64,000 nt of DNA from Maioricimonas rarisocia (lineage in GTDB: Bacteria; Planctomycetota; Planctomycetia; Planctomycetales; Planctomycetaceae), in NCBI RefSeq assembly GCF_007747795.1, contig NZ_CP036275.1:620001-684000 (forward strand), read 5' to 3'. A program made the translations under genes and the position numbers. Position 1 is the first letter of the stretch. The number at the start of each line of letters is the position of its first letter. The notes below the pieces were generated by a model. It was not told the DNA's origin. It worked only from the letters and a program-made list of their open reading frames with translations, and made no database searches. Below, in pieces: positions 48,801 through 56,933 of this stretch.

Positions 48801-48901
48801 CACTCAACGAGTCGGACGGGAACAAGGCGGAAGCCGCCCGGCTGCTGGGGCTGCCCCGCAGCACGTTCTACAGCAAGCTGAAGAAGTTCGGCCTGGGGTG
48901 A
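45839..48901 (+). CDS. Membrane-bound sigma-54-dependent activator with extracytoplasmic PDZ-like and GAF domains
   Basis: A 1020-residue protein, far longer than usual activators. The first membrane helix (about 9-30) is followed by an outer PDZ-like segment (about 50-150). About eight further membrane helices lie between 170 and 480, then come a GAF domain (about 510-660), a coiled coil, an AAA+ domain (about 695-920) and a Fis-type helix-turn-helix at the end (NKAEAARLLGLPRSTFYSKL). Walker A is GESGTGKE (719-726). The sigma-54 contact loop reads GAFTDA (766-771), not GAFTGA. GTG at 45839 is preferred because a purine-rich GGAAGGGGGGG lies just before it; a GTG start at 45728 would add 37 residues. 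Targets are unknown. Confidence 0.9.
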   Translation: MFTVYRRNRYYIAALAGASIGYAVLALAYIATSPDIGLRCLLEATDAPHAGSGVTIQGAVRPLDDSKGYIPEVGDVLVQIHDRPIRTLVDFVQAQAELRDAQVDDGGDLAMGADPSELSRVSTLTLVEYYDHTRLVRVRFHPPGETRVRDGWLWLHSQPSGGVLASLLWALVQAAIVAVAAFACWKRPFDRTMWIFFNLTALTLIAYVGGSHWWVIAGSMWLTLPFLVAAVLLPVVLLHFFVVFPSRKRMLVGTAHWVLAGLYAIPVLVIAAGSLLILFTWWASGLGAIEGPFGELVSQWSGDLLARLLGGLRVGIYAYMLLAAGYFALSVASIVQSLFRTQDVSELGQVRWLLAGSLAGAVPVAYTLYLAYFDRAAFALGAGRLPMWLASIAFMLAYAVGIARYKLALVDELINRGMRYYLVSTAVTLTFSLTIALGAFAAWRKGPPLFGHQVAVVIVLALSVVGLFWLRDRVQQMIDRRFFREKYQLNRALSRVNRAVSGLVEQGAVADDMLASCCEVLRVDRAGLYMRNEESSRFRLVDSVGADHFPLTIEADSETLSLLDDGTSLQRAPGGHPGPQRLLRTLQAELVHGLTLDGELTGLVALGAKTAGGGYTAEDATFLTAVSRLTGVALHCAKVHEDITRLNEDLQLKIDKISEQSRQIELLQGQLAGEARPRQLARSDEFRRDGIKGNSPAMQQVLATVRKVAVSESSVLIRGESGTGKELLAKSIHDNSDRRSGPLVTVHCAALSPSLLESELFGHVKGAFTDAREDKVGRFALADGGSLFLDEIGDVSLDVQVKLLRVLQERTFEPVGGSRSMTVDVRLIAATHQNLERLIAAGKFREDLYYRLNVITVTLPPLRERRDDIFELAVHFLRRATERSGKRIVRITDEALEALRQYDWPGNIRELQNVMERAVVLAEGEQITFGDLPGEVQTGGSRRLTSDIVEVKSSPVLLTHADVPRQTTAARRSRRRDPMQEQAELQAALNESDGNKAEAARLLGLPRSTFYSKLKKFGLG

Positions 48902-49049
48902 TGATGCAGGCTTGAGATGCGAGTGGTGAGTCTCGCGGGAAGTCGTCTGCACGTGATCCACGACCGGCCTTATTCGAACCTCGCCCCGGATTCGCCCCGC
49001 CCATCACTTCGATGCGCTTCGTTCCAGGCCGTGCCACACGACGTGGCCG

Positions 49050-49487
49050 CTATTTCCGTTCGGAGGCAGCACGCTGCAGGCGTGTGTGGTGCTCGATCTC
49101 GATCAGCAGTTCGAGGGCTCCTCCGGCCGCGTAGATCAGCGCAGCGTTCAGCAGCGTGCCAAAGAAGGCCGCCAGGTAGAATGCGGTTACAAGCAGCCGA
49201 TCATCGGCGGTGATCAGTGGCGTGCCCTGCACGATCGAGAGTGTGAAGAAGAGGAAACCGCCCACCGCGATGAGAACTGCGGCAGCCTTGATCCCTTGGG
49301 CCACAATGCGAAGGGAGCGGTGCCGCCGGATTCGTTGGGCCGCGTAGTGCGGGTCGATTGCCGGGAGTTCACTGTCAGGCTGCGCCTGCTGGCACGCCGG
49401 GCAGAGTTCCGGTTCCGGAATGTCTTCCCGGATCGCGTATCGCTTCTCACAGCGGGGACATCGCCATTCGATACGGGCAACCGCCAT
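49050..49487 (-). CDS. Small membrane protein with N-terminal zinc ribbon
   Basis: A 145-residue protein. The N-terminus has CPRC (about residues 10-13) and CPAC (about 29-32), a four-Cys zinc ribbon, then two hydrophobic helices (about 66-88 and 98-122) and a basic end. No named family. ATG at 49487 is preferred because GAGGGCT lies before it and the longer start at 49568 would overlap the aroDE gene. It starts 4 bp after the aroDE stop, so the two are probably translated together. The link to shikimate metabolism is not obvious. Confidence 0.75.
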   Translation of the reverse strand: MAVARIEWRCPRCEKRYAIREDIPEPELCPACQQAQPDSELPAIDPHYAAQRIRRHRSLRIVAQGIKAAAVLIAVGGFLFFTLSIVQGTPLITADDRLLVTAFYLAAFFGTLLNAALIYAAGGALELLIEIEHHTRLQRAASERK

Positions 49488-49491
49488 CGCT

Positions 49492-50952
49492 TCAGCCCTC
49501 GCTGAGTGCCGAGTCGACGGCGTCCGCAGGGATCTCCCGGCCGGTGAGCGCCTTGAACTGAGCGGCAATCTGGTCGCGGTAGACGGCGGTCGGCTCGATC
49601 AGCCGGCAGCCCCGCAGCCGCGCTTCGCTGAACAGATCCGTTTCCCGCGGCGGGTCGCTGACGTCGATGACCGTCTGTCCCGGATTGAGAAACGATGGGT
49701 TCACGGCACCATGACTGTGGCCGGCCCGCAGCTTCGGGTCGGCGAGGATGACGACCTCGGCCAGCGTGTCGTAGAGGCTCTGATACGGCACGAAGCGGCA
49801 TTCGTTCTCACTTGCGACGCGCTGGGCTTCCTTGTCGTTCGGGCCGACGACGCTCACCAGTCCGTCCCGGCGACGGACTGCGTACACCATCGATTCCGCA
49901 ATGCCTCCGTTGCCGAGGATCAGCACGTTCTGGCGATCCAGTGGTCGCGGGTTGGCGTCCGACTTCCCCATCGCTGTTTCGATTGCTTTCAGTCCGCTGC
50001 GCCACAGTGTGTTGTAGCCGTGCCAGTGGTCGTCCCGTTTCAACAGCAGGTCGATGTACTGGCTGTGCTGATCGTGTTTGTCGATCTCGTCGGCCAGGGG
50101 CAGGATCGCACGGCCCAGGCCGCCGCTCACCAGCACCGCCTTGATCTTGAGGACGTCAAGCATCTTCTTCAGTCGGCTGAGGTCATCCGGCACGAACGGC
50201 AGGCAGCGGACGTTCATCCCCGACTGTTCGAACGCATTGTTGAGAATCCGAGTGGTCATCGTCTGGGCCGGACCGAAACCGGCGATCGCCACAAAGACGG
50301 TCTTCGGTCCAATGGCGCGGCAGTGGTAGTCCTCGTCGAGTTCGAAGACGGTCGCCTGGCCCTCGTGGGCCTCCATTCCGTGCTCGAGAGCGGCGTAGAT
50401 CCACGGGGAACCGTACTTGCGGCCCAGCAGCGAGAACGTCAGTTCCGCCGGTCCGAGTCCCATGCCGACGACGGGAAGGATCCGTTTCTGGCTGACCGCG
50501 GCCAGCAGCGGCCACGCATCGTCGATGGTGGGAGTCGGCCAGGTGAACTTCACCACGTCGGCTTTGGCATTGGCCGCTTCGTAGAAAACGTGATTGACGT
50601 CGGTCTCCGGCTGGTCGAGCCGGGTGAAGCTGATCACCCGCCTGGTCTTGCCGAATCGGGGCACCTGCGGAGCGATGTCGAGGTCGAGTTCGACGTAATC
50701 GGGACCGGCGACGATGGCCTGCCGCAGCAGCATCAGCCGTTCCTCTTCGGTCCCTTTCCAGTGCCCCCCTTCTTCGGGGCGACGGCAGGAGACGATCAGC
50801 GGCTTGTCGATCGACTTGATGAGGTCGGCAACGTCCGGCTCCTTGACGAAATGATCGAGACAGAGTTCGACAATGTCGCCGTGCCGGGCGGCGTTGAGCA
50901 GATCGGCCTTGGCGAGCGTGCGTGACGTGGGAGTGACGGTGATACAGATCAC
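49492..50952 (-). CDS. aroDE: AroDE-like 3-dehydroquinate dehydratase/shikimate dehydrogenase with atypical active-site residues
   Basis: A 486-residue fusion in the AroDE layout: type I dehydroquinate dehydratase (about 1-215) and shikimate dehydrogenase (about 216-486). In the first domain the substrate-binding CRRPEEGG (56-63), Glu88 and the Schiff-base Lys135 (DVVKFTW) are kept, but the usual active-site His position is Thr110 (SFTRLD). In the second, the N-V-T-x-P-x-K segment reads SGGLGRAILPLADE, and GxNTD reads GYNTL (312-316), so both the usual Lys and Asp appear absent, while a nucleotide-binding ILGNGG remains (345-350). The alignment is by eye. It may be a divergent active form or an inactive relative. 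GTG start with GGAGG; good support as a gene. Confidence 0.85.
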   Translation of the reverse strand: MICITVTPTSRTLAKADLLNAARHGDIVELCLDHFVKEPDVADLIKSIDKPLIVSCRRPEEGGHWKGTEEERLMLLRQAIVAGPDYVELDLDIAPQVPRFGKTRRVISFTRLDQPETDVNHVFYEAANAKADVVKFTWPTPTIDDAWPLLAAVSQKRILPVVGMGLGPAELTFSLLGRKYGSPWIYAALEHGMEAHEGQATVFELDEDYHCRAIGPKTVFVAIAGFGPAQTMTTRILNNAFEQSGMNVRCLPFVPDDLSRLKKMLDVLKIKAVLVSGGLGRAILPLADEIDKHDQHSQYIDLLLKRDDHWHGYNTLWRSGLKAIETAMGKSDANPRPLDRQNVLILGNGGIAESMVYAVRRRDGLVSVVGPNDKEAQRVASENECRFVPYQSLYDTLAEVVILADPKLRAGHSHGAVNPSFLNPGQTVIDVSDPPRETDLFSEARLRGCRLIEPTAVYRDQIAAQFKALTGREIPADAVDSALSEG

Positions 50953-51029
50953 GAAACCGCCTCCGGGAAGAACAGTGACCAGCGGACCCGATGCTACGCC
51001 GCCGGGAGAGGGACTGCAATAACGGTGCT

Positions 51030-51046
51030 GCCGGCCCGTCGCCGGC
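51030..51046. repeat. GCCGGC stem-loop downstream of the 72-residue gene
   Basis: GCCGGC (51030-51035) and GCCGGC (51041-51046) with a CCGTC loop, between the small membrane gene and aroDE on the minus strand. It has no T-run; a weak terminator or just GC-rich palindrome. Confidence 0.3.
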
Positions 51047-51048
51047 CA

Positions 51049-51267
51049 TCACGGCTCCGGGGTTTTTGCGTTGAGCGCACTCCGGTAACCGATGGCCATC
51101 AGTATCCCGCCGGCCAACATTACAATGATTGCGAAACCCTGGAGGTTGTCGATGTGATTCCCACCAATAGCAAACCATGCGGCGCCGTCGATAACGATTC
51201 CCACCGACCAGGCCGTAATCCCTGCGTGAAACACGATTGCTCCGGGGAGCATGGCGAGCCACTTCAT
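51049..51267 (-). CDS. 72-residue membrane protein
   Basis: A small protein with two hydrophobic helices (about 4-27 and 38-62) joined by a short loop with AAWFAIGGNHIDN, and a basic-polar end. The strong ribosome site AAGGAGCG seven to eight bases before the ATG at 51267 supports the start. The frame continues upstream, but that part lacks a sensible start and signal. No family recognised. It sits just upstream of aroDE on the same strand (96-bp gap). Confidence 0.65.
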   Translation of the reverse strand: MKWLAMLPGAIVFHAGITAWSVGIVIDGAAWFAIGGNHIDNLQGFAIIVMLAGGILMAIGYRSALNAKTPEP

Positions 51268-51681
51268 CGGTCGCTCCTTTCCTGCCGGTGTGCGGTTGCA
51301 GAGTTCGTTGCTCGAGTCGAGATGCTGCCACCTGCGGAATGCGATCGGGCCATCGCTCGGAACGAGCTGGCTGCTGCGGACACTTCGTTCGCTGCGCCGT
51401 CCGGCAATCGTTTGTCTCCTCCTGCCAAGCCACTTCTTGTGCATGCCGCAGAGTGCCGCAGTGCATCGTATCACCTGCCTCAGAGCAGGGCGTGGTGATG
51501 CGACTGTTGACGACTCGCCACGCCCGGTTTGATTCTCTGTCGACTCTGGTCAACACGTCTCCGGTTCCTCGTTCATTCTTCACGAACGAGCGTTGCGGGG
51601 CAGCCTGCCACGGCGTAGTCTTTGCGGCGGGAACAATTCACCGACGGTCCTATCCCACTTCGAGTCGCGAGGGTCACTGCG
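51268..51681. other. 414-bp divergent intergenic region
   Basis: Separates the 72-residue membrane gene (minus) from the SnoaL-like gene (plus). It should hold both promoters. I found no strong promoter boxes, palindrome or small gene in it. Confidence 0.35.
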
Positions 51682-52620
51682 ATGGTGCGAACCGGTCTGC
51701 TTTCGTTGGGCATCTGTGCGGCAGCGGTGTTGTCGTTCGTGCCCCGTCCGGGCGTTGCCCAGGATGACATCGCTCCCGGCTCCGTCACCGAGCAGGAAGC
51801 GGCGATCCATCAGGCAGCGGTGCGTTTCGTCGAGCTGTACAACGCCGGGGATGCCGACGGAATTGCAGCTCTCTTTGCTCCCGATGCCGAGATCATGACC
51901 CGCAGTGGTGACGCCGTGCGTGGTCGCGAGTCGATCCGGGCATCTTTCGCCGAGACGTTCGCCCGTACACCGGATGCCGCGATCAGTCTGCGGATGGATG
52001 ACCTGAGGTTCCTCACCGACGATGTCGCCGTCGAGCGCGGAGTGACGACGTACTACCCCGATGGCGAGTCCCCGACGGTCGAGAGCCGCTACACGGTCGT
52101 GCACGTCCGCAAGGACGGAACCTGGCTGATGTCCGCCGCCCGCACCGTCGAGGACGTGGTTCTCTCCAATCGCGAGCGACTTCGCGCACTGGAGTGGCTG
52201 GTCGGCGACTGGGTCGATGAAGGGGCTGATTCGGTTGTCGAGGCCTCGTATGCCTGGTCGGAGGACGGCAACTACCTGCTGCAGTCGTTTCGCGTGCGAA
52301 CCGGCTCCGGCGTGCTGATGGAAGGAACGCAGCGGATCGGATGGGATCCTCAGGCGAAGCGGATCCGGTCGTGGATCTTCGATTCCGATGGGGGCTTTGG
52401 CGAGGGAGTCTGGACCCAGGTGGGCGATGAATGGATCGTAAAGCTGCAGTCCGTCCTCAAGGATGGTTCGAGCGCCTTCTCGTCCCGACGTCTGACGCCT
52501 CGCGGGCCGGATCACATCATCGTCTCGATGACCGATCGTGTCGTGGACGGCGAGTCGCTGCCCGACCTGCAGGTGACCATGGCACGTCGTCCGCCGCTTC
52601 CGGTCGACGAATCCGAGTGA
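51682..52620 (+). CDS. Exported SnoaL-like/SgcJ-EcaC family protein
   Basis: A 312-residue protein. Signal peptide about 1-27, then a SnoaL/NTF2-like domain (about 38-150) with VRFVELYNAGDADGIAALFA and PDAEIMTRSG blocks as in the SgcJ/EcaC group, and a lipocalin-like beta-rich second half (about 165-305) with LEWLVGDWVDEG, WSEDGNYLLQSF and RSWIFDSDGGFG. This two-part form is known from planctomycete and other proteins of unknown substrate. The ATG at 51682 with GAGGG upstream begins the signal peptide; an earlier frame start is unlikely. It is followed 102 bp later by the RPGIG-repeat gene in the same direction. Confidence 0.88.
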   Translation: MVRTGLLSLGICAAAVLSFVPRPGVAQDDIAPGSVTEQEAAIHQAAVRFVELYNAGDADGIAALFAPDAEIMTRSGDAVRGRESIRASFAETFARTPDAAISLRMDDLRFLTDDVAVERGVTTYYPDGESPTVESRYTVVHVRKDGTWLMSAARTVEDVVLSNRERLRALEWLVGDWVDEGADSVVEASYAWSEDGNYLLQSFRVRTGSGVLMEGTQRIGWDPQAKRIRSWIFDSDGGFGEGVWTQVGDEWIVKLQSVLKDGSSAFSSRRLTPRGPDHIIVSMTDRVVDGESLPDLQVTMARRPPLPVDESE

Positions 52621-52722
52621 ACGTCCACGACGCCTGCCGCGTCGATTCTCACTGACTCAAACGGGCCGTCAACAGCCAACGCCAGCCGCGGCCATGCTGA
52701 CAGCGACTCTGGAGAGACTGCA

Positions 52723-54780
52723 ATGCTGCGAATGCGTCTGATCTGTCTGGTCTGTGTGGCGTCGATGCTCTGCCCGCCATCGGTCGGCAGTGCCTGGGCC
52801 CGGGGCTTTGGTGGTGGCGGATTCCGTGGTGGAGGCGGAGGCGGGTTCCGCGGCGGAGGAGGCGGCGGCGGTTATCGCGGCGGGGGCGGAGGGGGCTACC
52901 GCGGTGGAGGAGCGCGACCACCGGTCAACCGGTCTCCGTCGATGAGTCGCCCGAGCGCCCCTCGACCGTCGACACGTCCCAGTATTCCGTCCCGTCCCAG
53001 CACGCCCTCACGTCCGTCGACCCGGCCCTCGCCTGGTCAGCGGCCCTCGATCGGATCGGGGCCGTCGACGCGACCGGGTGTCGGTGATCGACCCGGCAGC
53101 CGTCCCGGTTCGGTGCAGCTTCCCTCACGGCCAGGTTCGCGACCGGGCATTGGTGATCGTCCTTCCACGCTCCCCGGAACACGTCCGGGCATTGGCGAGC
53201 GCCCCGGGGTCGGCGAACGACCAGGCATTGGTGAACGTCCGGGGATCGGAGATCGACCGTCGACTCTTCCGGGAACGCGCCCCGGCCTCGGGGACCGTCC
53301 GTCGAACCTCCCGGAGATTCGTCCCGGCACAGGCAACCGGCCGGGCATTGGCGAACGTCCATCGACGCTTCCCGGTCTGGGCAACCGCCCGGGGATTGCC
53401 AATCGTCCCGCGCAGCTGCCGGGGCTGGGGAATCGGCCCGGCATCGGCGAGCGCCCTGGACTCGGTGAGCGCCCCGGCATCGGCGAACGCCCCGGGGTGG
53501 GAGATCGTCCGCTGGCCGACGCCCGACATCCGATGGACCGGGATTCGCGTCGCCATGATCTCCAGCAGCGTCTCGACAACCGGGACGAGTGGCGGGATCA
53601 CGCGCAGGATCGTCACGAGGACTGGCACGACTGGAACGGTCGTTATGCCGCCTACCATCTTGGCTGGCATCACGGCTACTGGCACGGCAACTACGGTTCG
53701 CGGTGGCACTACATGTGGGACAACTACCCGGTGGCTGCCGCATTCGGCGTGACCTCATGGGGAGTGAACCGCCTCGCGTACTCGTTCGGCTACTGGAACT
53801 ACTACAACCCGTACTACACCGCCCCGGTGACTGTTTCGCCCGGCGTCGTCGTCGATTACTCGCAGCCGCTCGTCGTCAATCAGACGACGGCCAGTGCAGT
53901 CTCGGGTGAGCCAGCACCTGCAACGGACTCCGGCCAGCCGGCGACACCCCCCGATCCGTCGGTGGATGCTGCAATGCAGTCATTCGATGCGGCTCGCGAG
54001 GCCTTCCAGAAGGGGGACTATGACGGGGCGATGTCGCAGCTTAATGCGGCACTGGCGAAGCTGCCGGACGATGCCGTCCTGCACGAGTTCCGAGCGCTGG
54101 TGCTGTTCGCCCAGGGACAGTACGACGAGGCAGCCGCAACCATTCACGCGGTGCTGGCGGTCGGTCCCGGTTGGGACTGGACGACGCTGAGCGGTCTGTA
54201 CCCGGACATTGACGTCTATACGAAGCAGCTGCGGGCACTCGAGGAGTACCGCAACAGCCATCCGGACGATGCCGCCGTCCGCTTCCTGCTGGCCTACCAC
54301 TACCTGACGTGCGGCCATACCGACTCGGCGACGAAGCAGCTCCAGCGGGTGCTGCAACTGCAGCCGGACGATCGCGTCGCCAGCGAACTGCTCGAGATGA
54401 CCGCCGGGCCGGAAGCCCTGCCCGAAGGAGTCGCAGCGACACGCACGAAGCCGGTCGCACCCGATGCTGGATCGGATGTCGACGCCTCCCAACTGGTCGG
54501 CGACTGGTCGGCCGATGGGCAGGGAGGCCAGGCATACGAACTGAAGCTGACCGACGATGGCAACTTCACCTGGAAATACACACAGAGCGGCAAGAGCCAG
54601 GAAGTGAGCGGCGTCTACGCCGTCGATGATGGAACGCTGGCCATGCAGCCGGACAGTGGTGGCACGATGGTGGCCGAGCTGACTGATGTCTCCGGCACGC
54701 AGTTCCACTTCACAATGGTGGGTGGTCCGGAAGGTGACCCGGGGCTCCAGTTCGCGAAGAGTCCCCCCGCTGCACGCTGA
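52723..54780 (+). CDS. Secreted Gly-rich and RPGIG-repeat protein with TPR region
   Basis: A 685-residue protein. Signal peptide about 1-26; Gly/Arg/Tyr-rich block (about 28-62); Pro/Ser/Arg block (65-118); tandem RPGIGxRPG and RPSTLPG repeats (about 120-265); a basic segment; a His/Trp/Tyr-rich stretch (about 295-335, with HLGWHHGYWHGNYG); then a helical TPR-like region (about 410-570) and a beta-rich C-terminal domain (585-680, VGDWSADGQGGQ, GVYAVDDGTLAM). It resembles a cell-surface or matrix protein with an adhesive repeat tail. GGAGAG lies before the ATG. It follows the SnoaL-like gene in the same direction. Confidence 0.88.
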   Translation: MLRMRLICLVCVASMLCPPSVGSAWARGFGGGGFRGGGGGGFRGGGGGGGYRGGGGGGYRGGGARPPVNRSPSMSRPSAPRPSTRPSIPSRPSTPSRPSTRPSPGQRPSIGSGPSTRPGVGDRPGSRPGSVQLPSRPGSRPGIGDRPSTLPGTRPGIGERPGVGERPGIGERPGIGDRPSTLPGTRPGLGDRPSNLPEIRPGTGNRPGIGERPSTLPGLGNRPGIANRPAQLPGLGNRPGIGERPGLGERPGIGERPGVGDRPLADARHPMDRDSRRHDLQQRLDNRDEWRDHAQDRHEDWHDWNGRYAAYHLGWHHGYWHGNYGSRWHYMWDNYPVAAAFGVTSWGVNRLAYSFGYWNYYNPYYTAPVTVSPGVVVDYSQPLVVNQTTASAVSGEPAPATDSGQPATPPDPSVDAAMQSFDAAREAFQKGDYDGAMSQLNAALAKLPDDAVLHEFRALVLFAQGQYDEAAATIHAVLAVGPGWDWTTLSGLYPDIDVYTKQLRALEEYRNSHPDDAAVRFLLAYHYLTCGHTDSATKQLQRVLQLQPDDRVASELLEMTAGPEALPEGVAATRTKPVAPDAGSDVDASQLVGDWSADGQGGQAYELKLTDDGNFTWKYTQSGKSQEVSGVYAVDDGTLAMQPDSGGTMVAELTDVSGTQFHFTMVGGPEGDPGLQFAKSPPAAR
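53080..53515. repeat. Tandem repeats encoding RPGIGxRPG units
   Basis: About 145 codons made of nine-residue and related units with the pattern R-P-G-(I/V/L)-G-(D/E/N)-R-P. The DNA copies are not identical, so the array is likely old. Confidence 0.75.
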
Positions 54781-54851
54781 GCAGAATCGAGCGGAAACGA
54801 CGTCGACGGGTCGCAGGCGGATACGAGTCCCTGTGGCCCGTCGTGCGTTTC

Positions 54852-56933
54852 TCATTCACGGTCCGGGCGATCCAGTTCGTCGAACCGGATGTCACCCAGG
54901 TCCCGCGTCTCGCCGACTTCGAGTTCCACGTCATTCAGCAGAATGCGTTTGTCGAGAATCCGGTTGGCGGCGAAGTCCCTGATGCTGATCTCAACCGTCA
55001 GCGGCAGGTCGGCAGGGAGCCCTACCAGTTCGAACCGCCCCTCGTCGTCGGTATGCGGGTAGTAGCCATCGTCCGGCTGTGAGGGAAACTGAGCCTGCTT
55101 CTGAGTCGGATCGTAAAGGTAGGGAGTACGCAGCGCTGCCTCGGCCACCGGTCGGCCCGCCGCATCGACCACCCGTCCCCGAACGGTCGACGACTCCACC
55201 AGTTCAATGCGGGCTTTCTTGTCGGTCGGTTCCACCCAGGTCCAGCCGGCCCATTTGTAGTCGCGGCTGCGGGCCTGCGTGACACGCCCGGGCTCCTCTT
55301 CGAAGAAACGGATCGTCCCCGGCCCCAGTTGCTGCTGGCCAAAGTCGAACTTCACCAGCGAGAACGGTCCGTTGTCGGAAGTCTCGTTAGAGTAGTAGAC
55401 CTGCGACGGACCGCCGGATGGACGCACGAACTCGAGCGGAACCTCGATCGTCTTCTCACCGACGACCAGGTCGATCGTATGCGTTTCGGCGTCGGCGGGA
55501 GGGTCGATTTCGACGACCAGATGGTGGTTCCACGCGGTGACGTAGGTCGGCTCCGTCCGAAACATCGAGTGCCGTTCTTCTTCGCGGTAGCGGTGGTGCT
55601 CGATCGTGTCCCAGCCACTTCCCCGGCGATACTCATCACCTTCCGAAGCGAGGAAGCCGAGAATTCCGGGACCGGGCAGGACCTGGATCGCGAAGCGGCC
55701 GTTGTCGTCCACGGTTGCCGTATGGCGATCCGTGCTGAGTGAAGACGGCTTGAGTGACTCCAGGTGCGGGTTGTCGACAAACACGTATGCTTCGATACGG
55801 CCCGCAACAGGCTTGCCGGTTGTCATGTCGGTGACCCGGCCGGTCACCGTGACGCCCCGTGGCATCTTGAAGTCGGTGCGGGTCAGCAGATCTTCATCCG
55901 CAAGGTTTGGCTGGCGTTCGACCGCGACCATCCAGATGTCTTCGGGAGGTGCGGCGAAGATGCGGGATTCTCCAATCGGCAGGCCCGGCAGGGCGTAATC
56001 GCCGTTGGCGTCGGTCGTGGAGGCGATGAGGCGTTCGGCACGGAAGAAGGAGAAGCCGGGGCCACGCCACGGGCTGACGGTCACACTCGGGACCGGCTGG
56101 CCGGTCTCTGCCTCGACGACTTTCCCCATGAGAGGAACGGAAGGCTGTACGGTCTGCCGGATGTTGCTGTGAGGATGGACCGTCAGTTCCGGCTCACCCC
56201 GCTGGTACCCGATGTTGAAGCCTTCCCCGTCATCCGACCGGACGAGGATCGTTGTCGCCTCGACGCGTGTTCCCAGTGCCATCAGACCAACGAGACAGTC
56301 TGGACCGACCGAGTCGATGACGAATCGTCCCTCGGCGTCCGTCTCGACCCAGGGCAGGAGCAGTTCCGAGGAGCGATCGACGTACACCACGGTCCGGCCC
56401 TTCCGTTCCAGCTCCCGCACCCATTCCACGTCCGCAGCAGCTTCCGCGAGAGGCGAGCGACGATCTTCACCGAACCGAAGCACGCGATACGGTCGGACCC
56501 GGACGCCAGCAGCCGGGTGGCCCGCGGTGTCAACAAGCTGTCCCCGAATCGGTACCGCCCTCGGCAGGGTCAGCGTCGCGTCGCTGTTCTCGGAGTTCGA
56601 CGCGTCGAACTCTTCGCCGCGGGCATCGGCCAGTCCGAAGCCTTCAGCACGGACGAACAACCGGACGTGATCGGGACTCGCAGATTCGTCGAGCTGAACG
56701 CGAAACCGACCTTCTTCATCTGTCTGTCCGAGTTCGCGGATTGGCTCGTCGTAGGTGAGTCGGCCAGTCACCAGAGCGTTCGCAACGGGAGCGCCGTCTT
56801 CATCGACGACGCGACCGGCCAGTTCGTGCGAAGACTCTGCCGATACGGAATGATTGCCGACGCAGAGAAACGCTGCGCAGAGAAGGAGAAAGACGGAAAC
56901 AGCATCGGTCAGTGTCAATCGAGTGCGAGTCAT
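54852..56933 (-). CDS. Exported carboxypeptidase-regulatory-like (CarbopepD_reg) protein
   Basis: A 693-residue protein. Signal peptide about 1-31, then several beta-sandwich modules of the carboxypeptidase-regulatory-like type, with the hallmark G-x-V-x-D-x-x-G-x-P-V pattern at LAGRVVDEDGAPVANALV, GQLVDTAGHPAAGVRV, GKVVEAETGQPVPSVTV, GRVTDMTTGKPVAGRI and GRVVDAAGRPVAEAAL. No protease motif. Such proteins are usual in planctomycetes, and are presumed to be surface or adhesion proteins. ATG at 56933 begins the signal peptide, so the longer frame to 57149 is not used. It is convergent with the RPGIG-repeat gene. Confidence 0.88.
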   Translation of the reverse strand: MTRTRLTLTDAVSVFLLLCAAFLCVGNHSVSAESSHELAGRVVDEDGAPVANALVTGRLTYDEPIRELGQTDEEGRFRVQLDESASPDHVRLFVRAEGFGLADARGEEFDASNSENSDATLTLPRAVPIRGQLVDTAGHPAAGVRVRPYRVLRFGEDRRSPLAEAAADVEWVRELERKGRTVVYVDRSSELLLPWVETDAEGRFVIDSVGPDCLVGLMALGTRVEATTILVRSDDGEGFNIGYQRGEPELTVHPHSNIRQTVQPSVPLMGKVVEAETGQPVPSVTVSPWRGPGFSFFRAERLIASTTDANGDYALPGLPIGESRIFAAPPEDIWMVAVERQPNLADEDLLTRTDFKMPRGVTVTGRVTDMTTGKPVAGRIEAYVFVDNPHLESLKPSSLSTDRHTATVDDNGRFAIQVLPGPGILGFLASEGDEYRRGSGWDTIEHHRYREEERHSMFRTEPTYVTAWNHHLVVEIDPPADAETHTIDLVVGEKTIEVPLEFVRPSGGPSQVYYSNETSDNGPFSLVKFDFGQQQLGPGTIRFFEEEPGRVTQARSRDYKWAGWTWVEPTDKKARIELVESSTVRGRVVDAAGRPVAEAALRTPYLYDPTQKQAQFPSQPDDGYYPHTDDEGRFELVGLPADLPLTVEISIRDFAANRILDKRILLNDVELEVGETRDLGDIRFDELDRPDRE

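Noticed and set aside
47540-48961. 473-codon minus-strand frame opposite the sigma-54 activator
   Set aside because: Opposes strongly conserved AAA+ motifs; no domain in its own translation.
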